From assembly GCA_965657645.1 (NCBI GenBank), contig CBFHOS010000002.1:186001-250000 (forward strand): a DNA stretch of 64,000 nt. The letters run 5' to 3'. Within the stretch, counting starts at the first letter, position 1. Each line of letters opens with the position of its first letter. This DNA comes from CBFHOS01 sp965657645. GTDB taxonomy: Bacteria > Pseudomonadota > Alphaproteobacteria > Puniceispirillales > Puniceispirillaceae. The notes under the pieces were generated by a model. That model saw nothing but the letters and a program-made list of their open reading frames with translations, did no database searches and was not told the origin of the DNA. This document shows positions 35,590-43,576 of this stretch, piece by piece. The position numbers and the translations under genes were made by a program.

Positions 35590-35639
35590 CAGTGTTTTAA
35601 TGCAGTGTTTTAATGCAGTGTTTTAGTGCAGTGATAATG
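35590..35639. repeat. 13-bp tandem repeat, family B (3 copies plus a partial)
   Basis: CAGTGTTTTAATG units begin at 35590, 35603 and 35616, with a degenerate fourth at 35629. Both families share CAGTG, so one may derive from the other. Confidence 0.95.
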
Positions 35640-35650
35640 CGCTACTTTAT

Positions 35651-35664
35651 TTTGGGATCCTAAA
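35651..35664. promoter_or_regulatory. Operator-like palindrome, site 1
   Basis: TTTGGGATCCTAAA, a palindrome with one mismatched pair. It is the nearest of five related sites to the GST/ALDH operon, about 220 bp from its first start codon. The core matches the VanR-type operator core GGATCC. Confidence 0.6.
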
Positions 35665-35726
35665 TAAAGCGACAGCACCAAAAACACTGCGGTTTTCTTA
35701 ACTTCATGCAAGGATGTTTCCATGAT

Positions 35727-35736
35727 TGGGATCCAG
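35727..35736. promoter_or_regulatory. Operator-like palindrome, site 2
   Basis: TGGGATCCAG, a weaker copy, 62 bp from site 3. It lies upstream of the regulator gene. Confidence 0.5.
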
Positions 35737-35787
35737 AATCAAGCATTAACATTGAATTTCACGCCATATATGCACTGAATGTTGACT

Positions 35788-35799
35788 TTGGGATCCCAA
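35788..35799. promoter_or_regulatory. Operator-like palindrome, site 3
   Basis: TTGGGATCCCAA, a perfect 12-base palindrome ending 17 bases before the GntR start, a position fit for autorepression. Confidence 0.7.
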
Positions 35800-35816
35800 T
35801 ATACGTCAATAGGGGT

Positions 35817-36566
35817 ATGGAATCGATTGACACACAATTGGCGACACGTATTCGCCAAGATATCATTCTGGGTAACTATGACGAGGGCGAACGCCTGTCT
35901 GAAGCCCAGCTCTGTGAGGCCTATAAAGTCTCGCGTACACCAATCCGGCTTGCCCTGCGTTTGCTAGAGCATGAAGGCATCATCCGAAGGGGTGAGGGGC
36001 GCGGCTATCTGGTGCAAAGCCCGACGGTTGAAGACATCATCCAAGCGGTCGAAGTGCGTGGCCATTTGGAAAGCCTGGCCGCACGGTTAATGGCCCAAAA
36101 CGCCGATCGTGACGACTATTTGCCACAGATGACAGAGGCCATCGAGATCATTGATGAAACGGTGTCTGATCTTGCCCGCCTTGGTCATTTGAGTGACACG
36201 ATGGTGCGCCAAGGTCTTGCCGCGAATAAATTATTCCACACGTCCATTCTTGGTGGCTGTGGCAATGGCTATGTTGCTCATACATGCGAGAAGATCAGCC
36301 ATCTGCCGATGTTGTCGGCGGGCTCTATGGTGTTTGACCGCACGGTTGATGACACGCCTGAACATTTTGACCGCGGTGTATTTCGCCTGCGTATTGGTAA
36401 CGCCCAGCATAAGGTTATCTTTGAAGCGATCAAACAAGGTGACGCGGTGCGGGCCGAGGGCATGATGCGCGAGCATTCCCACACGATGATTGAATATATC
36501 CAGATGTTCGAAAAACAGGATAGCAGCCTGACCGTTGCTGATCTGGTTGCCTATTCAACATCCTAA
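35817..36566 (+). CDS. GntR-family regulator, FCD (FadR/VanR) type
   Basis: DNA-binding regulator, about 249 residues. The N-terminal winged helix has LATRIRQDIILGNY, LSEAQLCEAYKVSRTPIRLALRLLEHEG and RGEGRGYLV. The C-terminal all-helical FCD domain starts at VEVRGHLESLAARL and keeps a His-rich ligand or metal pocket (FHTSIL, QHKVIFEAIKQGD). The ATG at 35817 is chosen because family members begin here and because the palindromes at 35727 and 35788 would otherwise lie inside the coding region; the frame is open further upstream. AGGGG lies only one base before the ATG, so spacing is poor. It probably represses both flanking transcription units. Confidence 0.88.
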   Translation: MESIDTQLATRIRQDIILGNYDEGERLSEAQLCEAYKVSRTPIRLALRLLEHEGIIRRGEGRGYLVQSPTVEDIIQAVEVRGHLESLAARLMAQNADRDDYLPQMTEAIEIIDETVSDLARLGHLSDTMVRQGLAANKLFHTSILGGCGNGYVAHTCEKISHLPMLSAGSMVFDRTVDDTPEHFDRGVFRLRIGNAQHKVIFEAIKQGDAVRAEGMMREHSHTMIEYIQMFEKQDSSLTVADLVAYSTS

Positions 36567-36621
36567 TCAGGCATAAACCTATTTTGTTTCCGTGGACCTA
36601 AATCTATAGCGGTGACTTATG

Positions 36622-38253
36622 TCAATTGAGCGGGTTTCTCTTTGGCAGGATTTTTGGATCTTTGCCAACAGCGTCGGCCTCGTCTTTATAGCCAATAAGC
36701 ACGCCCAGCTTTTCTTCCATGCCGGTCATTTCCAGATTGCGTTCTTCTGACCATGTTTCGCGCTGGCGATAGTGCAATGACCATTCACCAAGCTTGGCGA
36801 ACATACTCTGGCGGATGGCTTCATGCTCGGCACTGCTGCCAAGGTCGTTTAGCTCGTCCGGATCATTGGTCAAATCAAATAGGGCCGGTGGAAAGCCCGG
36901 CGCATAGACATATTTCCACTCGGATGTGGCGATCATGTATGACCGGCAATCAAGAGGCATGCGTCCTGTTTTGGGGCGGAACACCTGACAGGAATAATCA
37001 TATTCACTAATGGTGTAATCACGCCATTCACAGCTCTCACCGCGCAGTCTTGGCATCAATGACAGCCCATCGAGAATATGGGTCGGGATAGTGCCATCAT
37101 AATAGTCGATGAATGTAGGCAGCAAATCGATCAGCTCGACCAGTGAATGATCCACCGTGCCCCGCGTGGCATCCGCAGACGCGCTAGGATCAGCTATGAT
37201 AAGCGGGACCTTTACCGATGGGTTGTGGAAATAATCCTTGTCGCCCATCCAGTGATCACCAAGATAATCGCCATGATCAGAGGTGAAGACGACCATCGTA
37301 TTATCAAGCAGGTCACGCTCGCGCATGAAATCAAACAGGATGCCGAGCTGGTCATCGATCTGGGTAATCAGACCCATATAGGCCTGAATGACCTTTAGTC
37401 TGGTTTCCTCATCGCTAAAGGTCGTGCCGGCAACCCGCTCCATGAAATGCTTGGCCAATGGGTTTGTATCAACCAACTCATCCTCGGATTTAACCGCGGC
37501 GATCACATCGTCTTTGGAATACATATCATGATACGGCGCGGGCGCGACATAAGGCCAATGCGGCTTTATATATGACAAGTGCAAAAGCCATGGTGTTTTG
37601 CCATCATCCTGGGCGAGAAAATCCATCGCGCGGCGGGTCATATAAGGTGTCTCAGAATCCTCATCGGTCACCCGCGCTGGCAAATCAACGCTGTCATTGA
37701 AAAAGCCAGAGCGAACCCCGTCCGGTGTATCAACGGAATTGGCCGCCCAATGCCACGGGTTGTCATCCTCGGTATAGCCTTTGGATTTCAGATATTCGTT
37801 ATATGGCAAATTAGGTGACACCATGGTGTCTGGATGTACGCCATCATCGCGCTCGAACGGTTCAAACCCACCCTGTGCTATCTTTGTGCCAACATCACTG
37901 GTGATGTCGATGCCAAGGCGCGCTAGCCCCTCTTTATCGGGAATGACATGGGATTTACCAACAAGTGTTGTGCGCACGCCAAGTGGATTTAGATGGTCGC
38001 CGATATTCTTTTCGCCAATACGCAGAGGGGTGAAATTCGATGCCGCCCCATGTGATGACACATAGCGCCCGGTATAGGTGCTCATGCGCGACGGCCCGCA
38101 AATTGGCGATTGGCAGGTGGTGTTGCTGAACATCACACCGCGCGCCGCAAGCGCATCAATATTAGGTGTCTTGATGGTCGGATGTCCGGCACAGCCCAGA
38201 TAATCAAACCGGAGCTGGTCGCACATGATAAAGATGATATTTTTTCGATCCAT
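36622..38253 (-). CDS. S1 sulfatase, Cys-type (sulfatase 2)
   Basis: Sulfatase of 543 residues, paralogous to the one at 13157-14857. Metal ligands lie in MCDQLRFDY and FTSDHGDYLGDHWMGDKD; the formylglycine motif is CGPSR with Cys52; further blocks are GKSHVIPDKEG, IKPHWPYVAPAPYHDMY and DPDELNDLG. The ATG at 38253 is used because family members begin MxRKNI; an ATG 21 codons earlier lacks support. No signal peptide is seen, so it acts in the cytoplasm after FGE maturation. The promoter region shared with the alkylsulfatase contains two GGGATCCC sites. A 55-bp gap separates it from the convergent GntR gene. Confidence 0.92.
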   Translation of the reverse strand: MDRKNIIFIMCDQLRFDYLGCAGHPTIKTPNIDALAARGVMFSNTTCQSPICGPSRMSTYTGRYVSSHGAASNFTPLRIGEKNIGDHLNPLGVRTTLVGKSHVIPDKEGLARLGIDITSDVGTKIAQGGFEPFERDDGVHPDTMVSPNLPYNEYLKSKGYTEDDNPWHWAANSVDTPDGVRSGFFNDSVDLPARVTDEDSETPYMTRRAMDFLAQDDGKTPWLLHLSYIKPHWPYVAPAPYHDMYSKDDVIAAVKSEDELVDTNPLAKHFMERVAGTTFSDEETRLKVIQAYMGLITQIDDQLGILFDFMRERDLLDNTMVVFTSDHGDYLGDHWMGDKDYFHNPSVKVPLIIADPSASADATRGTVDHSLVELIDLLPTFIDYYDGTIPTHILDGLSLMPRLRGESCEWRDYTISEYDYSCQVFRPKTGRMPLDCRSYMIATSEWKYVYAPGFPPALFDLTNDPDELNDLGSSAEHEAIRQSMFAKLGEWSLHYRQRETWSEERNLEMTGMEEKLGVLIGYKDEADAVGKDPKILPKRNPLN

Positions 38254-38336
38254 TGTCTGCCACCCATGAAAACGGTATGAGGCAGGCAATTTAGCATTGA
38301 AAATAACCAGCCACAATCACCGCAATGATACACAAA

Positions 38337-38346
38337 TGGGATCCCA
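38337..38346. promoter_or_regulatory. Operator-like palindrome, site 4
   Basis: TGGGATCCCA, a perfect 10-base palindrome 84 bp before the sulfatase 2 start. It lies in a 338-bp divergent gap that otherwise holds site 5 and two short repeats. Confidence 0.65.
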
Positions 38347-38396
38347 AAACAAATTTATTGTGCGTAGATAGGCCTATTTCATGCTTTTTATTGATT

Positions 38397-38408
38397 TCGG
38401 GATCCCAA
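38397..38408. promoter_or_regulatory. Operator-like palindrome, site 5
   Basis: TCGGGATCCCAA, a perfect 8-base core with one flanking mismatch, 61 bp from site 4. The pair repeats the spacing of sites 2 and 3 (62 bp). Confidence 0.6.
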
Positions 38409-38416
38409 ACTGATAG

Positions 38417-38503
38417 TGGTGATGTAGCTCTTGGTGATGTAAAGCGATGGCGCTAATCGAAAAATTTAGGGATTGCCATTGCTGAAATACCATTGCTGAA
38501 TAG
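38417..38503. repeat. Two short direct duplications in the divergent gap
   Basis: TGGTGATGTA occurs at 38417 and 38432 (15-bp period), and a 14-bp unit CCATTGCTGAAATA occurs at 38476 and 38490. Both precede the alkylsulfatase gene. Confidence 0.85.
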
Positions 38504-38591
38504 AGAGATAAATGGCCCCAGATAGCCGACTAGAGTGCGTGCGCACGATGTAACGCCCATTCGTCGGTTAAAACCGTGAGGAGATCATCAC

Positions 38592-39863
38592 ATGCATAAC
38601 GAACTAAAGGCCCATCCTGAATATTTCCAAAAGGAAGTGGTTCAGCTTGCTGACAATGTCTATATGGGTTTTGGATTTGCGGCGTCGAATGTCTATATGA
38701 TCATCGGTGATGATGGGATCATTATCATTGATACATCAGAGACAACCGCGGCGGCGACTAATATTCTGGCTGGTTTCCGTGAGATTTCTGATCTTCCTAT
38801 CAAGACTATTATTTATACTCACTCGCACCGCGACCACGTTTCGGGCGCGACAATCTTTGCCGAGGGCGGAACGCCAGAAGTTTTGGCAAGCACCAAATAT
38901 TCGGATGATTCATTGTTCGTGGCCTCGGCGCACCCACAGCCGGTAAAGGCAATGCAGGTTCGCACCAAGCGCCAGTTTGGCATCGGCCTTTCTTATCCGG
39001 ACGAGATTATTGGTATTGGTGTCGGGCCGGGCGCTCGTCCATTGCAAGGCATGGGTGCGGGTAATATTCCGCCAACGCGCCGGATTGGTGAAGAGGGCGA
39101 GAGTTTTTCAAAATATGGCATCGACCTTGAATTGGTAATGGCGCCGGGTGAAACCCCTGACCATATGGTGGTGTGGTATCCAGAAAAGAAAATCCTGTTC
39201 TCTGGTGATAATTTCTACCGCGCATTCCCGAACCTTTACGCCATTCGGGGCACGGCTTACCGCGATTATGATACATGGGCGGACTCGCTGGACCAGCTAA
39301 TGGCGTTCGAGCCAGAGGTGTTGGCACCTGGTCACACCAAGGCGGTTTTTGGCGCGGCGCAGATTAAAGAGGTGCTGACCGATTATCGTGATGCCATTCG
39401 CCATGTGATTGACGAAACACGCAATGGCATGGATGCGGGCAAGACCATTGACGAATTGGCGCATTCGGTAAAATTGCCAGAAGAATTGGCAGCAAAGCCG
39501 CATCTGCGTGAATATTATGGCCGTGTCGATTTTTCAGTGCGCGCCTATTTTGTGGGCACGATGGGTTGGTTTGATGGCAACCCAACATCGCTTGGCACAT
39601 TGGCGCCCGAAGATGAGGCACAACGGATGATTGATCTTGCGGGTGGCCGTGACGCGGTGCAGAAAGCCGTCGCAGAGGCCGCCGCCAAGGGTGACTATCA
39701 GTGGGGATTGCAATTGATTGACCGGTTGATCGCGACCGATCGAAATGACCCAGAATTGCCAAAGATCAAGGCTGATCTGTTGCGCAAACATGCGGTCGAC
39801 CAGATCAATTGCCCGACCCGTCATTATTACATTCAATGCGCCAAGGAAATGGATCCTAGCTAG
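38592..39863 (+). CDS. Metallo-beta-lactamase-type alkylsulfatase (SdsA/BDS1-like), lacking the SCP2 domain
   Basis: Class III sulfatase of 423 residues hydrolysing alkyl sulfates with a binuclear zinc centre. The metal motif is THSHRDH (His77, His79, Asp81, His82), with later ligands in VMAPGETPDHMVVW, LFSGDNFYRAF and LAPGHTK. The alkylsulfatase dimerisation domain is visible in YFVGTMGWFDGNPTSL, the GDYQWGLQLIDRL helix and the RHYYIQCAKEM end. Full-length members have about 650 residues with a C-terminal SCP2-like lipid-binding domain, absent here, so shorter or more polar substrates are likely. No signal peptide is seen. GAGGAG lies eight bases before the ATG. It is divergent from sulfatase 2 across shared operator sites. 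Confidence 0.88.
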   Translation: MHNELKAHPEYFQKEVVQLADNVYMGFGFAASNVYMIIGDDGIIIIDTSETTAAATNILAGFREISDLPIKTIIYTHSHRDHVSGATIFAEGGTPEVLASTKYSDDSLFVASAHPQPVKAMQVRTKRQFGIGLSYPDEIIGIGVGPGARPLQGMGAGNIPPTRRIGEEGESFSKYGIDLELVMAPGETPDHMVVWYPEKKILFSGDNFYRAFPNLYAIRGTAYRDYDTWADSLDQLMAFEPEVLAPGHTKAVFGAAQIKEVLTDYRDAIRHVIDETRNGMDAGKTIDELAHSVKLPEELAAKPHLREYYGRVDFSVRAYFVGTMGWFDGNPTSLGTLAPEDEAQRMIDLAGGRDAVQKAVAEAAAKGDYQWGLQLIDRLIATDRNDPELPKIKADLLRKHAVDQINCPTRHYYIQCAKEMDPS

Positions 39864-39888
39864 TCCCAGCTAGTCCCGGCTAGATCCA
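39859..39888. repeat. 10-bp tandem repeat (3 copies) over the alkylsulfatase stop codon
   Basis: GCTAGTCCCA, GCTAGTCCCG and GCTAGATCCA follow one another and include the stop at 39861-39863. They sit next to the broken urtE and may mark the deletion junction. Confidence 0.9.
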
Positions 39889-39899
39889 TCTCGGCCTAG

Positions 39900-40313
39900 C
39901 AGCGTCTTTATAATCAAATTAAGCAAACCGGATTACATGAACGCTTTGTGCCGGATGAAATCTATACATTATTCCCGGTTCTAAAGACTATGTTACATCG
40001 CCGCGGCGGTGATCTATCGGGCGGCCAGCAACAGCAATTGGCGATCGCCCGAGCATTGATCATGAAGCCAAAGCTATTGCTATTGGACGAGCCGACCGAG
40101 GGTATCCAGCCAAATATCATCACCCAAATTGGCGAGGTAATTTCCTATCTGCGGGACCAGCAAACGATGGCGATCGTGCTTGTTGAACAATATTTCGATT
40201 TCGCCTTTGGGCTTGCCGATCATATTTACGCCGTGACACGTGGCAAGGTTGTTTATGAAAGCAAAAAGTCTAATATAGACAAATCGAAACTAAGAGCGTC
40301 AGTAGGTGTGTAA
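39900..40313 (+). pseudogene. urtE: Remnant of urea ABC transporter ATPase UrtE (C-terminal half)
   Basis: About 135 codons without a credible start match the C-terminal part of UrtE: PDEIYTLFPVLKTML, GGDLSGGQQQQLAIARAL, Walker B LLLLDEPTEGIQP and VLVEQYFDFAF. Walker A and the first roughly 95 residues are missing, replaced by alkylsulfatase DNA ending in an in-frame stop at 39897. Only a GTG at 39948 without a ribosome site could begin it. Intact urtABCDE-ure clusters have urtE directly before ureD, as here (2-base gap), so urtABCD and the 5' half of urtE were probably deleted. The stop and the ureD junction remain undamaged. Confidence 0.88.
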
Positions 40314-40315
40314 AG

Positions 40316-41140
40316 GTGCAACAGCTTGCCAAGATTGAACAGCCGGTCATGCAACGCGCCCGCGGTGCGATTGATTTTGCGGTTGTTGACGGCAAGCTAG
40401 AGCGGTTTTTCCAATCTGGTTCAGCCAAGATTTTTATGCCGAAAACCTATGCGGCAACGCGTGAGGCGGTGTTGGTCAATACCGCTGGTGGGCTTACTGG
40501 CGGCGATGATTTCTCGATCAAGCTAGGCGCACAAGGCGAAACGCATCTGACAATTTCAACACAAACCGCAGAGCGCGTTTATCGGGCGCTGGGTCCGGCA
40601 AACGCCGCCATGCGGGTTGATATGATGTTAACCGGCAATGCCAGCCTGCATTGGTTACCGCAAGAAACGATCTTGTTTGATGGCGCTGGGTTTCACCGGA
40701 GCCTGAATGTTGAGATGGGTGAGAATACCAGTTTTCTAGCAAGCGAGATTATGGTTTTCGGGCGCACTGCGATGCAGGAAATTGTCCGTGAGGGCAGAGT
40801 GATTGACCAATGGCGGATCCGCCGTGCGGGACAATTAATCCATGCCGAGGCCCTTCGTCTCGATGGGCAGATTGCCGAAAAGCTGGACCATCCGGCGAGC
40901 GCGAACGGTAGTGTGTGTTTTGCGACAACGCTGTATGTCGGGCCAGATGCCGAAGCCAAGGCGAGTGCAGCGCGGGCGTTTCTTGGCCAGCATGCCGATA
41001 TCAGGCATGTGGTTTCCGCGTGGGATGGCAAGTTGGTTATCCGCAGTCTTTGCAATGATACGGCGCGGCTGAAAAAGTCGCTCGCCCAGTTTATCGAACA
41101 GTTTCGAGGGATCGCAAACCCCCGTGTTTGGAATTACTAG
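40316..41140 (+). CDS. ureD: Urease accessory protein UreD
   Basis: Scaffold of the urease activation complex, 274 residues, binding UreF and apo-urease for nickel loading. Seen: MQRARGAIDFAV, FFQSGSAKIFMPKTY, the conserved VNTAGGLTGGD, ISTQTAERVYRA, LHWLPQETILFDGA and the C-terminal AWDGKLVIR. A GTG at 40316 is taken as start with AGG nine bases upstream; an ATG at 40346 (MQRARGA) is a good alternative. It follows the urtE remnant after two bases and starts the ureDABCEFG operon. Confidence 0.93.
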   Translation: MQQLAKIEQPVMQRARGAIDFAVVDGKLERFFQSGSAKIFMPKTYAATREAVLVNTAGGLTGGDDFSIKLGAQGETHLTISTQTAERVYRALGPANAAMRVDMMLTGNASLHWLPQETILFDGAGFHRSLNVEMGENTSFLASEIMVFGRTAMQEIVREGRVIDQWRIRRAGQLIHAEALRLDGQIAEKLDHPASANGSVCFATTLYVGPDAEAKASAARAFLGQHADIRHVVSAWDGKLVIRSLCNDTARLKKSLAQFIEQFRGIANPRVWNY

Positions 41141-41195
41141 ACCCGTGGCCAAGGATAGAATTAGGCCACCAATAGGTCACAAGGAGAGTTAGACG

Positions 41196-41498
41196 ATGAA
41201 ATTAACACCGCGTGAAAAAGACAAGCTGCTGGTCAGTGTTGCGGCGATGGTTGCAAGGGGCCGCCTCGAACGTGGCGTCAAATTGAACTATCCCGAAGCG
41301 ATCGCGCTAATCACCGACTTTGTTGTTGAGGGCGCGCGCGATGGCCGTTCTGTTGCCGACCTAATGGAAGCTGGCGCGCATGTTGTTGGTGTTGGTGATT
41401 GCATGCCGGGCATTGCCGAGATGATCCACGATGTGCAGGTCGAAGCAACATTCCCAGACGGTACCAAGCTGGTCACCGTGCATCACCCGATCCGCTAA
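41196..41498 (+). CDS. ureA: Urease gamma subunit
   Basis: Small structural subunit, 100 residues, full family length. The MKLTPREKDKLLV start, the LNYPEAIALI block, DGRSVADLMEAG and the PDGTKLVTVHHPI end are diagnostic. A strong AAGGAGAG ribosome site lies seven bases upstream. It forms the (UreABC)3 trimer with the next two genes. Confidence 0.97.
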   Translation: MKLTPREKDKLLVSVAAMVARGRLERGVKLNYPEAIALITDFVVEGARDGRSVADLMEAGAHVVGVGDCMPGIAEMIHDVQVEATFPDGTKLVTVHHPIR

Positions 41499-41526
41499 AT
41501 TAAGAGATATGACGAGAGGAAGTTCC

Positions 41527-41832
41527 ATGATCCCCGGAGAAATTATTGTAGCGGATGGTGATATCACCCTGAATGAGGGGCGCGAGGCCATTACCATTAC
41601 GGTTGCGAATACTGGTGACAGGCCCGTGCAAATCGGCAGCCATTATCACTTTGCTGAAACCAATGCGGCGCTCGATTTTGACCGTGATAATGCACGCGGT
41701 ATGCGCCTTGATATAGCCGCGGGAACGGCGGTTCGTTTCGAGCCGGGCCAGACCCGCGATGTCCAGCTAATCCCGATTGCGGGTGCGCGGCGTGTCTTTG
41801 GCTTTAACGCACAGATTATGGGAGATCTATAA
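41527..41832 (+). CDS. ureB: Urease beta subunit
   Basis: Structural subunit of 101 residues: MIPGEIIVADGDITLNEGR, IGSHYHFAETNAALDFDR, GMRLDIAAGTAVRFEPG and GARRVFGFNAQIMG cover the whole family. The ATG at 41527 has AGAGGAAG just upstream; longer upstream frames are ignored because the family begins here. The stop TAA abuts the ureC ATG. Confidence 0.97.
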   Translation: MIPGEIIVADGDITLNEGREAITITVANTGDRPVQIGSHYHFAETNAALDFDRDNARGMRLDIAAGTAVRFEPGQTRDVQLIPIAGARRVFGFNAQIMGDL

Positions 41833-43542
41833 ATGGCTGCCAAAATATCCAGAGGCATCTATGCCGATATGTATGGACCAACAACCGGCGACCGTGTGCG
41901 TCTGGCCGATACTGATTTGATTGTCGAGGTCGAGCATGATCTCACCAGCTATGGTGAAGAGGTCAAGTTTGGCGGCGGCAAGGTCATTCGTGATGGCATG
42001 GGCCAGTCGCAGGTAACACGGGCCGATGGCGCCGTTGATACTGTTATCACCAACGCTCTGATCATCGACGTTTCGGGTATTTATAAAGCGGATGTCGGTT
42101 TGAAAGACGGCCAGATTTGCGCCATTGGCAAAGCCGGTAATCCCGACACCCAGCCCGGCGTTGATATCATTATTGGCCCGGGAACCGAGGCGATTGCCGC
42201 CGAGGGCCATATTCTTACCGCTGGTGGTTTTGACAGCCATATTCATTTCATTTGCCCACAGCAGATTGATGACGCGCTTCATTCGGGGCTTACGACAATG
42301 CTGGGCGGCGGCACTGGCCCCGCGCATGGCACATTGGCGACGACCTGCACGCCGGGTAGCTGGCATATTGGCCGGATGTTACAGGCGGCCGATGGGTTGG
42401 CGATGAATCTTGCTTTTGCGGGCAAAGGAAATGCATCGATTCCGGCGGCGCTAGAGGAACAGGTTATTGGCGGCGCATGCGCGTTAAAATTGCACGAGGA
42501 TTGGGGAACCACACCGGCGGCGATTGATAATTGCCTATCGGTTGCCGATGCGATGGATGTGCAGGTGATGATCCATACCGATACGCTTAACGAAAGCGGG
42601 TTTGTTGAAAACACTGTCAGCGCAATGAAAGAACGCGTTATTCATGCGTTCCATACAGAGGGTGCGGGCGGTGGTCACGCGCCAGATATTATCAAGATTT
42701 GCGGCGAGCCATTTGTGATCCCGTCATCAACCAACCCGACCCGTCCCTATACGGTCAATACGCTGGAAGAGCATCTCGATATGTTGATGGTATGCCACCA
42801 TCTCGATAAATCCATTCCCGAAGATGTGGCCTTTGCCGAGAGCCGTATCCGGCGCGAAACCATTGCGGCTGAGGATATCCTGCATGATATGGGCGCGTTC
42901 TCGATCATTGCATCGGATAGCCAGGCAATGGGCCGTGTTGGTGAGGTGATTATCCGCACATGGCAGACCGCGCATAAGATGAAAGTCCAGCGCGGCCGCC
43001 TGCCAGAGGAAACTGGCGAGAATGATAATATGCGGGTCAAACGCTATATTGCGAAATACACGATTAACCCGGCAATCGCGCATGGTATCTCTGGGCATAT
43101 CGGGTCAATCGCGGTTGGCAAGCGGGCTGATCTGGTGCTGTGGAAACCGTCATTCTTTGGCGTAAAGCCGGAGATGGTGTTACTGGGCGGCAGTATTGCC
43201 GTGGCCCAGATGGGCGATCCAAACGCATCAATCCCGACACCGCAACCGGTCTATACCCGCCCGATGTTTGCCAGCCTAGGACGGTCTGTCGAGCATTCAG
43301 CGGTGACCTTTGTTAGTGATGCGGCGCAGTCGGCTGGGATTAAATCCCAGCTAGGCCTTGCCAAATCGACCCTTGCGGTTAGCCATACCCGCGACATTTC
43401 AAAGGCCGATATGGTGCATAATAGCTATTGCCCGAAGATCGAGGTGAATCCGGAAACCTATGAAGTGCGCGCTGATGATGTGTTGCTAACTTGTGAGCCG
43501 GCAAAAGAGTTGCCAATGGCCCAGCGTTATTTCCTCTATTAG
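41833..43542 (+). CDS. ureC: Urease alpha subunit (catalytic)
   Basis: Nickel enzyme hydrolysing urea to ammonia and carbamate, 569 residues. Nickel ligands include His136 and His138 (HIHFICPQQ), the carbamylated Lys219 in LKLHEDWGTT, later histidines in HTDTLNESGF and HTEGAGGGHAPD, and Asp in ASDSQAMGR. The flap motif MVCHHLDKSIPEDVAFAESRIR carries the catalytic His. All are intact, so the enzyme should be active once loaded by UreDEFG. It supplies ammonia from urea or from internal purine and arginine turnover, as no urea importer remains nearby. Confidence 0.98.
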   Translation: MAAKISRGIYADMYGPTTGDRVRLADTDLIVEVEHDLTSYGEEVKFGGGKVIRDGMGQSQVTRADGAVDTVITNALIIDVSGIYKADVGLKDGQICAIGKAGNPDTQPGVDIIIGPGTEAIAAEGHILTAGGFDSHIHFICPQQIDDALHSGLTTMLGGGTGPAHGTLATTCTPGSWHIGRMLQAADGLAMNLAFAGKGNASIPAALEEQVIGGACALKLHEDWGTTPAAIDNCLSVADAMDVQVMIHTDTLNESGFVENTVSAMKERVIHAFHTEGAGGGHAPDIIKICGEPFVIPSSTNPTRPYTVNTLEEHLDMLMVCHHLDKSIPEDVAFAESRIRRETIAAEDILHDMGAFSIIASDSQAMGRVGEVIIRTWQTAHKMKVQRGRLPEETGENDNMRVKRYIAKYTINPAIAHGISGHIGSIAVGKRADLVLWKPSFFGVKPEMVLLGGSIAVAQMGDPNASIPTPQPVYTRPMFASLGRSVEHSAVTFVSDAAQSAGIKSQLGLAKSTLAVSHTRDISKADMVHNSYCPKIEVNPETYEVRADDVLLTCEPAKELPMAQRYFLY

Positions 43543-43576
43543 GAATTCACCCCAGAGCGAGCATAGGAGGCAAACA

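Noticed and set aside
35651..35664. GGATCC sites elsewhere in the window (e.g. near 323, 1790, 6348, 25505, 40817) as further operator copies
   Set aside because: These lack the flanking GGG/CCC symmetry and mostly lie inside genes; a bare six-base site is expected by chance.
40316..40345. Functional translation of the urtE remnant as a stand-alone ATPase
   Set aside because: There is no Walker A, no start codon with a ribosome site, and an in-frame stop directly upstream.
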